64,000 nucleotides of DNA from Phialocephala subalpina (GCA_900073065.1 FJOG01000001.1:1644439-1708438), one strand, 5' to 3'. Counted from the first letter of the stretch, positions 24,898 through 38,300 are shown. Notes: generated from the letters alone by a model not told the origin. A program made the numbers and translations.

Positions 24898-26510
24898 ATG
24901 GCGGCGAACGGCGACAAGTACGGGAATGATGCGGAGTCTTCAGACTCTGACTCTGGCCCTGGGTCCCCGGGTCTCGAGCCCCAGAATGATTTTGGTGATC
25001 ATGTTGAGGAGCTCGAGGACAAGCCCATCAAATCTGCGCTGAAGAAGAGCACACACAAGGAGCCTGCGCCTACGATAATACGCCCAACCCTTCCCCCACA
25101 AACGGAACCCAAAGACCTCGATGTCAAGTCTCTGACTCCTCTTACCCCCGAGATCATTGCGCGACAGGCGACAATCAATATCGGAACTATTGGGCATGTG
25201 GCGCACGGAAAGTCGACAGTTGTGAAGGCCATCTCAGGTGTCCAGACTGTTCGATTTAAGAACGAGTTGGAGAGAAATATTACGATTAAGCTGGGTTATG
25301 CCAACGCAAAGATCTACAAGTGTGACAACGAGGAATGTCCAAGACCTGGATGCTTCAGGAGTTACAAGAGCGAGAAGGAGGTCGACCCGCCATGTGAGCG
25401 AGAAGGGTGCTCTGGCACATACAGATTGCTAAGACACGTCTCGTGAGTACCCTCTATCTTTGATTACGACACGAGGACTGACAGTATTATAGTTTCGTTG
25501 ATTGCCCTGGTCACGACATTCTCATGAGCACTATGTTGTCTGGTGCCGCCGTTATGGACGCCGCTCTCCTCCTCATTGCTGGAAACGAAACCTGCCCTCA
25601 ACCACAAACCTCCGAGCATCTTGCAGCTATCGAGATCATGAAACTCGACAAGATCATCATTCTCCAGAATAAGGTGGATCTGATGAGAGAAGAGGGTGCA
25701 AGCGCTCACTACGCAGACATTCTCAAGTTCATTCGAGGAACCGTTGCAGGAGGAGCACCAATCATTCCCATTTCCGCCCAATTGAAGTTCAACATCGATG
25801 CTGTTAACGAGGCTATTGTCAACACCATCCCAGTCCCACCCAGAGATTTTTCGATGGATCCTCAAATGATCGTTATTCGATCTTTCGACGTCAACAAGCC
25901 AGGTGCCGAGATTGAGGAACTGAAGGGAGGTGTAGCTGGTGGAAGTATCCTGCACGGTGTTGTAAAGCTCGGCGACGAGATTGAGATCCGACCCGGTATT
26001 GTCACAAGAGATGAGAAGGGAGCCATCAAGTGCACGCCAATTTTCAGTAGAATCGTCACGCTCAACTCTGAGAACAACGAGCTGAAGTACGCTGTTCCTG
26101 GAGGACTGATTGGTGTTGGAACTCGAATCGACCCCACACTCTGCCGTGCTGATCGTCTTGTTGGTTTCGTCCTCGGTCTCAAGGGCCGTCTGCCGGATAT
26201 CTACATCGAAATCGAAGTCAACTACTACCTCCTCCGAAGATTGTTGGGTGTCAAGACCGCAGACGGAAAACAAGCCAAGGTTGCTAAGTTGGCGAAGAAC
26301 GAGGTTCTGATGGTCAACATCGGATCCACTGCTACTGGAGCGAAGGTTGTGGCTGTAAAGCAGGATGCTGCGAAGTTGGTGTTGACCAGTCCGGCTTGCA
26401 CGAACGTGGGAGAGAAGGTTGCGCTGAGCAGACGTATTGAGAAGCATTGGCGACTAATAGGCTGGGCTACGATTGCCAATGGCGTTACTCTGGATCCTAG
26501 CACTTCATAG
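24898..26510 (+). CDS. GCD11: translation initiation factor eIF2 gamma subunit
   Basis: Exons 24898-25442 and 25493-26510 give 520 residues, the normal size. It is the GTP-binding core of eIF2, which brings Met-tRNAi to the 40S ribosome. G-protein motifs: G1 GHVAHGKST, a Zn-ribbon-like insert ([11 protein letters not shown] and CEREGC, four Cys pairs), G3 FVDCPGHD formed exactly across the 50-nt intron, G4 as QNKVDL. Domains II and III follow ([43 protein letters not shown]). The first 90 residues are acidic and Pro-rich, as in fungal orthologues. A 327-codon open frame on the opposite strand (25464-26447) is only a shadow. Confidence 0.97.
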
Positions 26511-27146
26511 ATGTATGTTCTGAGTTCTTGATCTGCATATGGGGAGTTGATAGATTGGGCAAAAGTTAGCTCGATTGGTACATTACTTGACATACATCAA
26601 GACATTCTCAGTATGACTACTGTTTTGTAGGAAAGAAATGTGAATGTTTGCTTTCGAATTTGGTGGCTGTGTTTCGTCTGCGGTTTTTGGTCTTCATGTG
26701 CGTTCTCAGACCTGGTTAGCATAGGAGGAGGATCAGATGCTCAATCCGTTGTCAATTTGGCTAATAACTTTCCTATTTCAAGTACAGCATTTCAGAAGCT
26801 TCAATCCAGCCTGCCACCAAGTAGTACTCGTACAAGATTCTGCACGAAACAAGCTCTGATCCATAGCTTCTTCTGGAACAATCACACGATTCGCAAGATG
26901 ACTGCTTCCTTTGAACCATCACGTGGAGTAGTTTTCTTCTATTCTGTTCAACTTCAGAGTACTTCCAAACCCTTGGTGTTGGTACTTGTACTACTGCAGA
27001 AGTGCTATGTTGCATCGGATCTGCGGATCTACTTGTGACATCGAGCACAGGACCACACGATTCCGCCTTCTTACATACACATCATAATATGGCCCTCCTT
27101 ATTCCCTTCACACTGTCTGCTATTTTTTTGCATAACCATTTCCAAG
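26511..27146. other. intergenic region
   Basis: 636 bp; eIF2-gamma 3' flank and upstream region of the candidate secreted protein gene. Nothing else recognised. Confidence 0.5.
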
Positions 27147-28073
27147 ATGAGATTTGTCAAAGCCATTCTTCTCGCCATCCTCCCCTTAACAAATACTCTC
27201 CCAACGGACGGCGACCAAACCTTAGACGTTCGTCAAAGTAGCGCCAGGTGTCCAGCTGATCAACCCGAATGTCCTACCAAATACAAAGTCCGAAATGGCC
27301 AAGTAAAAGAAGGGCGTTAAATCTGCTGCATCAATGATACACAACATGTATTTCCTCTACTCCACTTCTCTCCAACTCTTCGAAGCAAAGGAAGTTATTC
27401 ATGTCACCTTATCTTAGTGCTCCCAAACATCATCTTTCAGTCCTGGTGGAGCCCAGATTTATACCCTCGGATATGTAAGTTAGGTTTCGGGAATGAAGAT
27501 ACTTGCTGATGTAAGAAGTGCTACCCGAAATGTGAAGCGCCGAAGATAGCTTGTAATGGGTGGCTAGATCAAATTATTCAACAGCGGTTGCAATTCGATT
27601 CTTATTCGAGGCCCGCTCCTTCTCCATCCGACGACACCAGCACCAAAGCACCTTCTCCCCCCCATAACGAACTGCGTGGAGAATCGATCTTACCGGGTTG
27701 GAAATCAGAGACGATACGAGTCACATTTGGCGATGCATCTGTCAAAAACCCGAATCCTGTCCTCAAAGCAGAGTTTCGAGTTTCTGCTACCGCATTTTCT
27801 CGTTTCCTCACGCAATCAAACTTGCCAGCTCTTTCTTTGCAAATGAGTGCATCATGTCCCGTGATCTTTCAATATGAGAGTCTTTTTTTTACTCTATCTG
27901 CAAGAAGTTCCTTTCAGCAGCGAATCGTCTCACCAACATTCGAAATTCACCACTATTCTTCCTCGTTCACCTTCAATTTTGGTATCGATATCAAGCTTCA
28001 ACGCTGCCCATTACCTTGGGCACTGTTTCTTCTGTCTGATTTCGAAGTATATCAGTACGCACTTTTCTTTTAA
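27147..28073 (+). CDS. candidate secreted Cys-containing protein, model uncertain
   Basis: Function unknown. ATG at 27147 opens a signal-peptide-like segment (MRFVKAILLAILPLTNTLP) followed by RCPADQPECPTKY. Unspliced, the frame ends at TAA 27318 after 57 residues. A phase-consistent three-exon model exists: 27147-27302, 27418-27474 (CSQTSSFSPGGAQIYTLGY) and 27516-28073 (KCYPKCEAPKIACNGWLDQII...). All junctions fall between codons, with donors GTAAAA and GTAAGT and acceptors TAG and AAG; the second intron would be only 41-44 nt. A further intron (GTATCG donor near 27981, CAG acceptor at 28083) could extend the protein toward 28140. The Cys pattern, leader and isolated position suit a small secreted protein; the exact structure and whether it is intact are open. 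Confidence 0.38.
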
Positions 28074-28278
28074 TCCTTTGCAGATGGTAGCACTTGGGCT
28101 TTGTCTCACTGGATTTTTGGCCTTCGCGCCTTTGGGGTAAGAACTTCCGAGTCCACATTCATCAACGACGCCTGGGACATCTGGCAATTCCTCGAGTTCT
28201 TTCCACAATCTCTATATTCTATCAAACATGTCTGTGCTACGAAAGATCAGCATTTTCCGATAACAAAGCTTAAACATG

Positions 28279-28778
28279 CCTATAACCCAAATCAGAGTCG
28301 ACAAACATCCAGACCAAACCATCAACCCTTGCACCCCTTTTCGAAGCGAGTAACACGTGCAACTCAACTCGACTCCCTCAACACCCCAACCTGTCTCTCC
28401 CCCCCCAAATTCCTCAAATCACAAACCTCCATAACCACCTCTCATTCCATCACATCCAAAAATCATCATTTTCATCCTCAACTTCTTTTTTCTAACACCA
28501 ACGTCGAAATCAACAACCCACACGTGATCCTATAACCCAAATCAGAGTCGACAAACATCCAGACCAAACCATCAACCCTTGCACCCCTTTTCGAAGCGAG
28601 TAACACGTGCAACTCAACTCGACTCCCTCAACACCCCAACCTGTCTCTCCCCCCCCAAATTCCTCAAATCACAAACCTCCATAACCACCTCTCATTCCAT
28701 CACATCCAAAAATCATCATTTTCATCCTCAACTTCTTTTTTCTAACACCAACGTCGAAATCAACAACCCACACGTGAT
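28279..28778. repeat. perfect 250-bp tandem duplication
   Basis: Copy 1 is 28279-28528, copy 2 is 28529-28778; both start CCTATAACCC and end CACACGTGAT. By eye I find no difference between copies. Each unit is C-rich and G-poor on this strand and contains two CACGTG hexamers. Open frames through it (28101-28535, 28579-28806) are the same frame read twice and are not supported as genes. It could be a recent duplication or an assembly artefact. Confidence 0.9.
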
Positions 28779-29186
28779 GGGCAGGGGTGGGGAAGTTTGG
28801 AGTTGATACGTTGAGGTAAGGGTATGGCAGAGGTGTGAATGTGGGGATCAATGTTGTGGGGATTGTGGTGGCGGGGAGAAGGAAGAAGCTGTATTCTGAC
28901 AACGGACAAATTGAGAGAGGACGATGTTTGGAAGGACTTCATTACCTAAGAAAAAGTCCCCATATCAAACCAGGCACCCTCAATCTCAAAATCCCCACAC
29001 ATCCACGAATAGCGAGTTGCCAAAAAGGTATAATTTATTCGGTTTCATGAAGACATACAAACTTCCAAGCCCCAAGCCTGCCCTATCTGATCACCGACAC
29101 CTCAACATCCACAATCTAATCACCAATCCCAATCCCCTTTTCGCCTACCAAAGCCAATTTTCCAAAGCTCGAAAAAAAAGAATACT
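28779..29186. other. intergenic, 3' flank of pyruvate carboxylase
   Basis: 408 bp between the tandem duplication and the PYC stop. No gene recognised. Confidence 0.5.
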
Positions 29187-32100
29187 CTACTTATCGCCCG
29201 GCTTGACAATCTTACAGATGAGGTCTGAGCCCGCCACGGAATCACCCTCCTTAATCTGGACACTCCCCACTTTGCCAGCATGTGGTGCCGAGATGACCAT
29301 TTCCTGCATCCATTATCAGCGACCAGCATCTCACTCGCAAGGGGGGAAAACTCACCATCTTCATAGCGCTAAGAACCGCAAGAGGATCGCCCTTCTTAAC
29401 CTCCCCACCCTCCTTAACCCTCAACTCAACAACCACACCTGCCATCGGCGCACCAACCTGGCTGCTGTCTCCGGGATCAGCCTTAGGTCTGCTGGTATTC
29501 TCAACCGCAGCCTTAACGTCATCCACAGTAACCTGTCTCACTTCACCATTCATCTCATAGAAGACTTCGCGTTGACCAGTAGTATCTGAGAGAGGACCAA
29601 CAGCAAGAAGCTTCAAGATCAATACCTTACCCTTCTCAAGCTCAACATGGAACTCCTCTCCAATTTCTGGTCGAGAGAGGAAGTACCTGGTTGGGAGAAC
29701 GCTGAGATCACCGTACTTCTGGATGAACTTGCGGTAGTCCTCAAAGACCTTGGGGTACATAGCGTAACTGGCAACATCGCACTCGGTGACGCTGCCGTAC
29801 TTTTTGTAGATGTCTCTCTTAATCTGAGCAAGATCAAGTGGCTCCAAGGTAAGACCAGGTCGTTTGTCAAGCTTGCGACGACCACGGAGAGCATTGGTTC
29901 TCAATGGTTCAGGGAAGCCACCGTATGGTTGACCCATAAGACCTTCAAAGAATTCGAGAACTGAGCCTGGGAAATCAAGCTCAGCAGCACGCTTCTGGAC
30001 ATCATCGAAGCTGAGCTTGTTGGAAACCATAAATTGAGCCAAATCACCAACAACCTTGGAAGTAGGTGTAACTTTGACAATGTCCCCAAGCAAGTCATTG
30101 GCTTGCTCGTAAGCCTTCTTGGTCTCAGCCCATTGAGCACCAAGACCAAGTTGGGAGGCTTGGAACATCATGTTGGTTAATTGACCGCCTGGAATCTCAT
30201 GCTCGTAGACCTCTGGATCGGGACCGTGCAAACCAGCCTCGAATGGAGAATAGAGTAGACGGAGCTGCGACCAGTAGGTATCGATAGCTCGGACATGGTG
30301 AACATTGAGACCAGGATCAAGATCAGTGCCCTCCAATGAAGCAAGAACGGCACCAACACTCGGCTGAGAGGTCATGCCAGACAAGCTGTCAGTAGCAGTG
30401 TCGACAGCATCGGCACCTGCATTGGCACAAGCCACCATGGACGCAACGCCGGTACCAGCCGAGTCGTGAGTGTGAACGTGGATCGGAAGATCTGGGTACT
30501 TCTTCCGGATCGCTCCGACCAAGAGAGTCGCTGCTTTAGGCTTGAGAACACCAGCCATATCCTTGATGCCCAGGATGTGGATTTTCAGGTCCACAAGCTT
30601 GTCGACCAAGCTGAGGTAGTATTCCAAGTTGTACTTCTTGTGTGGGTTGAGCACTAGAAGATCGGGGAGTCAGCAATTGCCCTTTCAAGAATATTTTAGG
30701 AGAATGTCTTGGGAGAAGTATCATGAGGCATCCCAAACAGGAAAAAAGGTGTATCCCCCGTGTACTCACTATCACCGCTGTAGCAGACAGTACCCTCAAC
30801 AACACCACCAGCCTTGTGAACAGCTTTGATACCAACCTCAAGTTGGTTGATGTCGTTCAAAGCATCGAAGATACGGAAAATGTCAACACCGTGCTTCTTT
30901 GCCTGCTCGCAGAAGTGGTAGATGGCGTTATCTGGCAGAGAAGAATACGCAACACCATTGGCTCCACGAAGCAACATCTGGAAAGGAATGTTTGGAACCA
31001 GCTTGCGCATCTTTCGGAGTCTGTCCCAAGGATCTTCGTAGAGGAAACGCATAGCAACATCGAAAGTTGCTCCACCCCAGCACTCAAGAGAGTAGAGGTT
31101 GCTGTACGCGTGACTGGTCTCCTTGGCAATGTTTAGAAGATCAACTGTTCGGACACGCGTAGCCAACAGCGATTGATGGGCATCACGCCAGGTAGTATCC
31201 ATAAGAAGACATCCCTTGTTCTTTCGGACGGCTTTGGCGAATGCCTCTGGTCCCTCCTCAACAATGATGTTTCTCCAGCCCTTCTTGCATGGCTCGGATG
31301 TATCAATCTTCTTGCCAGCGTCATCGAAGAGTTCTGGCATGATGATATCACCCTTGAACTTGGGCTCTCCAATCTGTCCTTTGATACTGCTGCCATTGAC
31401 AGCAATATCACCCAAGTATGACAGCAACTTCTGGGCACGATTTTGACTGCCAACAAGGTCGAACAGCTCAGGGGTATCATCGATGAAGGTAGTCCAGCAA
31501 TTGCCTTCGATAAAGGTAGGGTGAGTGAGCAATGAAGCTAAGAAAGGAATGTTGGTCTTAACACCACGAATACGGAACTCGACGAGGGCTCGAAGCATCT
31601 TCCGGCGAGCAATTTCGTATGTGGAGCCATGGCAGGTACATTTGACCAACATGGAGTCATAATGAGGAGTGATGACCGCACCCGCGAATCCATTGCCACC
31701 GTCAAGGCGGACTCCGTTACCACCAGCAGATCTGTAGACCTCAATCTTTCCAGTATCGGGGGAGAATCCTTTCGAAGGATCTTCGGTGGTGATACGACAC
31801 TGAATAGCAAATCCTCGAGTGGAAATGCGGTCCTGGGTCAGACCAAGCTGAGCCAATGTAGCACCTGCCGCAATCTGGATCTGAGCAGCAATGAGATCAA
31901 TGCCAGTGATCTCCTCAGTGATGGTGTGCTCGACCTGGATACGAGGATTGATTTCGATGAAGTAGTATCGGTTCTGCTGATCAACTAAGAACTCCGCTGT
32001 TCCAGCATTGCGGTAGTTGACAGACTTGGCGAGCTTGACAGCGTCTGAAAGGAGCGAATCTCTGACATCGGCCGGGAGGTCCTTTGCAGGAGCCAATTCG

Positions 32101-33482
32101 ACGACCTTCTGATGTCTTCGTTGCACAGAGCAGTCACGCTCGTACAAGTGAACAACGTTTCCTTGGTTGTCTCCGAGGAGTTGCACCTCGATGTGCTTGG
32201 GCTTGTCCAAGAATCGCTCGACAAAGACAGTGCCGTTGCCGAAGGCAGACTTGGCTTCGGAGGTAGCTCGCTCGAATGAATCCTTCAAGGTTTCCTGCTC
32301 TCGCACAACACGCATACCACGTCCACCACCACCATATGCAGCCTTGATGATGATTGGGAATCCATATTCATCAGTGAATTTCTTCACATCCTCGAACTTC
32401 TCCACAGCGCCTTCAGTGCCAGGAACAACTGGGACACCAGCCTTGATAGCAATTGTTCTCGCAGAGACTTTATCACCTAGGGAATCGATGACTTCGGGAG
32501 AGGGACCGACGAACTAGAAGGTAAAATGTCAGTCATTGTTCTGAAGTTTGCAAAAGTGAAAAGTGAGCATACAATGAGACCAGCCTTCTCAACATTCTTC
32601 GCAAATTCGGCATTTTCAGAGAGGAAACCGTAACCTGCAGAGCTGTTAGAGACCATCTGCCATTGCCCAATGTCGGTTCCTACCAGGGTGAATCATCTGT
32701 ACGCCATGTTGCAGAGCAATCTTGATAATCTCGTCGCCCGCCAAGTACGCCCCAACTGGTGTATATTGTCCACGTTTTCCAATCACATATGCCTCATCCG
32801 CCTCTGCAGTAACACGTTGTGATCAGCAAACAACCTCTTGGCCTCTTGGTGTCTTGGCTGGGGAGCCCGGGAAGGAATAACTGACTCTGTCTGTGCATAC
32901 TAAGTCGGTCCTCATAACTGACAATACATTAGCTCCGTGCATCGCGAATGCTGCCAAGCTTCAATTGGCCGTACCTGAAAACCGCGACGGTCTGCAGAGA
33001 AAGTTCATGTGCCTATTGTTGAGCCCCGAGTCAGCACCTGCATGATTCCCACAATTCCTAAAACCATAATGCAGTGTTGGGAGAGGGAGGAACTTACAGT
33101 ACGGAAGATCTAGAGAGCGGAAAAAGCAATGTCAGTAAGCTCGAACTACCCCGCCAAGCTGATAACGTACACGGATAGCTACACCAGATCAGCTTCCGTG
33201 AATCACAACATTGGGTCCGTAATAGGATGTACTCACGAATTTCTCCTCGATTGGCCACTGTAAGATACGAAGAAACATCGTCAGCCCATCTCACTCTCCA
33301 AATCGAAGCTCAATGAAGCTCTGTTCGTTTGTTGGGGCAGCCGAAAACTCACCGAGAATCTTCTTCAGTTGCATAATGCTCGAATTGGCGCGGATACGGT
33401 GGATAGTCTGAGCCTGTCCTGCATCCTTGCCCTCCTCGAAGACCTCGCTGTAGGCGCCATTGGGGTTATGTTCGTCCGCCAT
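29187..33482 (-). CDS. PYC: pyruvate carboxylase
   Basis: Eleven exons on the minus strand: 33482-33353, 33257-33237, 33178-33171, 33109-33098, 33012-32975, 32917-32886, 32803-32684, 32634-32573, 32513-30770, 30653-29356, 29303-29187. They total 1,194 codons, so 1,193 residues, the length I recall for Aspergillus enzymes. It makes oxaloacetate from pyruvate and bicarbonate, normally in the fungal cytosol. Order: biotin carboxylase (VANRGEI, EDRLSMHRQKADEAYVI, HPGYGFLSEN, the ATP-grasp loop YGGGGRGMR, EINPRIQVEHT); carboxyltransferase (DTTWRDAHQSLLATR, KDMAGVLKP, HVHTHDSAGTG); biotinyl domain with AMKM, the biotinylated Lys near 1154. The N-terminal quarter is cut into very small exons, one of 8 nt; every junction closes the frame onto conserved sequence. 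Confidence 0.97.
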
Positions 33483-35384
33483 GGTGATGGTGAAGTAAGT
33501 TGGAGTTGTTGTTGATGCTGAGGAGAGCTCTCTGACTCTGGTAATCAGCTCTCACGTTGGCGGCGCTGCTCTTACTCGCTTCGTGCCGAGCTAGAACCGA
33601 ATGGAGGGGTGAATGAGCTTCACGAGCTTGGGGGATCAGCGTGACGGAAGTGTGCGCAGCGTTCAATGGGTGAATGGGTGAATGGAAGTATGATATGATA
33701 TGGTTTGATTTTGTTGTGTGTTCTTATCTTAGATGAGATGAATGGGTGAATGAAGAAGGGAAGAAGGAGGGGGAGCTCCACGGTTTTTGTTGAATGGTGC
33801 TCGGCTTAGGTCTAGGTGTTCTGGTTTGTGTTTGGAAGAGCTCTTGTCGGTGTCGTAGTTTGGTGGGGTTGAAATCCTGTCCCCCCTCGCTCGTTCCTGC
33901 CGGACCAGCCCTCTCCAAGACACAGGCAGTGAGTTGCCAGCTCTTCCGGCACCAATTGCGAGCTTGCGATATGCCATCAGGGATTGTGAGAAGAATCTGC
34001 TGCAGATGGGATGCGTGCGTTGCTGCGATGCGGCAGATGCAGTAACGTGATGCAATTACATTACAGTAGTTTCAATATCCCAGATCTTCAATCTCGAATC
34101 TCGTCCCCCCACGATAAGGCTATGGGAGCTATGACATAAGTGCAGCTCTACCGATATAGGGGATGAGATTGCTGGTAACGATAGTACAGTGCATGTTTAT
34201 CCTTCTAGATATCAACATCTTTTATACCCGTGGAGAAACTCCTCCCCAGCACCAACATTCCCATCTTCAAAATATCCTCTATCTGCACTGCGCTTTATGA
34301 AAATCATTCCTTGGCTGCTCGGCTGGAAGTTTCTTCTCATCTTTCCTGCAGGGGCCGGAACGGCAGAGTCACAGCCAAGGTCCACGGTCAGCGGATAGGT
34401 CACAGCCAAGTGCTAAGCTGTTTACTCCAAGCCGCAAGCCTTGCAGCTTGGGGTTGAGAGATATTTTTTCCTGTCACTCACATGCCACCAAAATAGCCAG
34501 GCCCAGAAAGATAGCCTTGCTTCGTCACTCTTTCAAAACCCCTCGTCAAGCTCACCCCGGCAGCCGATTTCGCTCGGTAGGAAAATTTGCGAAAAGACGA
34601 GGCCGAGGGTTTTATGTCCACCTCTGGTTCAAAATCCATCCGATCGAAGGGAGCAATAAATTGGGCATGGTACAAGCGAGAAAAAGTCCGACGAAAGCCG
34701 CTCATCAAAAGAAAATAGATCTACTTCGTTGTGCTACACGGCATGTGGAAAGAGTCAGTGGCGTTTCCTGTCGAAAGACTTGTCAGCCCACGTGTGGTAC
34801 AGAAACGACCCCAGATTCTGTCGTTGACTGGGAAGCCAGTATGCAGAGTAATAAATGGACTTTTTTGGGGGGATCTTGGACACGGCGAGGAGCATACAGT
34901 AGTGTAGGTGGAGGAAAGCCCTCCTCCGCAACTCCATCATGATCTGAGAATCCAACCACCACGGACGAAAACATCATGCAACACGATTATCAGTCCATGC
35001 AAGACGGATGACCCCGCATATAAATTTGGGAAGGAAAAAATCTACATCTGAGCCACTTCGTCACGTCACATCACATCTAAGACAGCATATAGATGTAAAA
35101 AGGCTTTTAGTCTAAATACACCTGAAGAATCTAGAGAAAAAGCAAGCAAAGCATTGACGCTCCTATCAGTTACAATGTGCCTCATGACCACCTAGGTGAC
35201 TGAGACGCGAAAGCCACCCAATGCAAAAAAGAGGCCTACAACTACAGTCATAATGAAGAACTATGAGCACATGTTCTCCTGAAGTAAACCCCGCTGTGAA
35301 AATCAGAAAGGTACAACCCAAAGATGCCCCAGTCATTATGTATAACGCGTCGTCGTCAGCCTCCCGTCGGAATTAACGCCCACC
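33483..35384. other. intergenic, PYC promoter and clathrin 3' flank
   Basis: 1.9 kb with no supported gene. The PYC side has GAATGGGTGAATG-type short repeats (about 33611-33750). Short ORFs near 34189-34977 overlap on both strands without domains. Confidence 0.5.
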
Positions 35385-38300
35385 TCAAAAGCCGGAATAT
35401 CCAGTTGGTTGTGGTGCAAAGCCGTTGGTCTGTGGGAAAGGTGCTGGCGATTGACGTCCAGCTGGACCAGCCGTAATCATTAGTCGATTACCGCCAAGTA
35501 TAGGAGCGTTGTTCTCCTCCTTCTCCTGAGACTTCTCTCGAGCCTTTCGCTCTTCGTTGTCCTTCTTCAAGATGTCAATGGCAGATGCCTGTTGAGCGAG
35601 GTAGTTAATCATGAATGGCATCGTAAAGTCGGTGAGGCCGTGGCGCCAGGAGATCTCCATAACGACATGAATCGGGATGAGGTCGTAGCATGCATAAAGC
35701 ATACCAACATAGCACTCGCGGCTGCCAATATCGACGAACTAGGATATAAAGTTAGCATGTGCATTGGTGAGGGGGTGGAGTGAGCCTACGTATCGGAGCA
35801 ATTCCTCAACAACATCCGACTTGCCAGACATAGCAGCGGTCTCGATAGCATCCTTGAAGAGCTTGTCTTGCTTTGAGAGAGCAATAGACTTCTCCCAACG
35901 CTTGTTCTTGCGGTAGATGTTGGCAGCGATTTGGCGGAAGAAAACTAAGTCGTGGCGCTCCAAGCGTTGAGCAAGCTCGGCAGGGTCGTAGTTGTCATAG
36001 TTCTCAACGGAGTCACGAAGAGTCTTGTAATCCTCCTCCTCGATCAACAGATCATTGATGGCACTGTTGACGGTCTTCTTGTTCTGGGTCTGAACATTAA
36101 GAAGGAACGGCTTGATGAGAGGGATGTTGTCGGACTTCTCGAACATCTTGACGACACGGTTGACATCAATACGAGGGGTCAAGGCTTGCAAGAGATCGGT
36201 CAACAGTGATGGCTGCTCTTGAAGGTAGAAGTTCAAGGCGCGGTAGTAGATCTCCAAGTTGGCGACTTTGATGACGATATCCTTGAATGAGTGGTGCTCC
36301 CAGGCATCGGCCGCACGCTCCATCATGGCGAGAGCTGCATTGTCCCATTCATCGTAATGGCAGTACAAGAAGACCAATTCTGGCCAGAGATGAGCGTCCT
36401 CGGTAGCGCGGATCATCTTGGGGATATTAATTCTGCTCCAGAACAGCTTCAAGTGCTCCATCACACGATCTGGATGGTATTTCGACAAAGCAATACCGAG
36501 CTCAGTAAACATACCCATATGGGCACGCTCTAGACCAAGACCTTGCTCAAGGAGAGCAATGAGCTCGTCGAAGTAACCATTTCGCTCATATTGCTTGACG
36601 AGACCTTGCAATTCCTCAGCATCAACAATCAAGTTCAAGCCGCAAATTTGTGCGAGTCTGAATTCCTTCTTCTCAACACAAGCAGCATTAACTTGCTTCC
36701 AGACCTTGATGTTGTTCGCCTTCCGTGCACACTCAACAGCAGCTTGGTAGTCCTCAAGGTGAACGAGGGTGGTTGCAAGCTTAGCCCAGTTCGAGATGCT
36801 GGTAAAGAAGATCTTGGCAGCTTGGTGGTAACCCTCAGCGTAAGCCTTGTCACCGGATTCCTCGATGTCAGCGACATTGGTGCCTCTAAGGAAGTCTTCC
36901 AATTCGCTGAGCTGATCGGTGCGTGCATAAGCGAAAGCCAAAGCGGTGTCGATGGGAGGTTCCCGCAGAGTCCTGCGTGCCATACGGAGATATTTGATAA
37001 GATCCTCATCCTTGCCAGCATGCGTAGCGATCTCAATGACCTCGTTGTAGTTGCTTGGATCCTCGGCGCGGATGTATGAAGCAATACCATCGCTGACACG
37101 CAGACCGTCCAATTGAGCCTTAGCGACTCTGCTCCAGACCTCAGGCAGCTCAACACGCTCGGCATACTCTTGAGCACGATCAATACTGACAACATGCTCA
37201 ACGAGGACGTTCGCAGCGCTAGTGTGGTCATTGATCTTCTTGTAAACCTCGAATGCTTCCTCAAACAAGCCAACCTCGATACAGATAGAGGCGATGTCTT
37301 GGGAATCATAGGCAGAGAGTTTGTGGATGTAGTCCATGACACGACCTGTTCAGTGTTAGCATACTGATCTGGAAGGAATAGAACTCCGAGAGATTGAGAC
37401 TTACCCTTATCAGCCTTAGTAGCAGTGAGGACCAGGAGGTTCTGTAGATTGGTGTTATCTGAGAACGGGGAAGGCTCTAGGACAATCTTCTCAAGAAGCT
37501 CGATGAGTTCTGCGGGCAAGTCGGCAGCCAAGAACGAAGCGACTGCGACGGAGACCTTGTCGGGCTCGGTCGACTCGGGGACGGCGGTAGAGATGACCTG
37601 ATCAATGACAGAACGACGATGAATGTTGTTGGGGCTGAGAACGAAGGCCCACAGCTCGGGATCAGCTCTGCTGAGGAGGTATCGAGCCTGAGCCTTGAAC
37701 ATGGAGTTTTCGGAGGTGATGCTGATCAACTCTAAGTCGTTTTGACCTTTGGAATAGCAAATGTAGGCTATTTTCGAACAAATGTTAGCGAATACTCTAG
37801 GATACTCAGATAAGTTTGGAACAGTCCAAGTTGAAGACCTCCAGATAGGTCTGGGTAGACCTCAGGCAGATGTGGACCGTCCGGGAGATGCATTCCAAAA
37901 GTACTTTTCCGGTAGGGTAGTCCAGCTGTTAGCAATACTCGAGATCTCTCAGACATGTCTGGAGCAGTCCAGGAGATCCGGTCCAAAAAGTAGTTTTCCG
38001 ATAGAGGAGTCGAGCTAAGAGCTCGACTCCATCAACTTGGCCGCCTTGGCAGCGTTGTTGATGTGCTTCTTCGTCTTCTGGTGAACAGCAAGCTTTGACG
38101 CACAGGTAAAGGCACAGTCACAGAGCTTGCAACAATGTTTCTGTGCAGCTGCCATAACAGCGTTGACCTTGTGCTTCTGGGCCTTGTGGTCCCTAAGATG
38201 TGTCGAATCGCGAAAGGGACGATCACAGATGTCACAGACAAATCTCCGTAGAGCAACATTCTTGTTGACTCTGTTGGTGCCAGCAACCCTATCGAGATGC

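Noticed and set aside
25464..26447. 327-codon open frame on the minus strand
   Set aside because: It is antisense to the conserved eIF2-gamma coding exon, and its Ser/Leu/Asn-rich translation is a mirror of that gene's codon usage.
28101..28806. ORFs running through the 250-bp tandem duplication
   Set aside because: Both are the same C-rich frame read in each copy and depend on lack of stops in biased sequence; no homology pattern.
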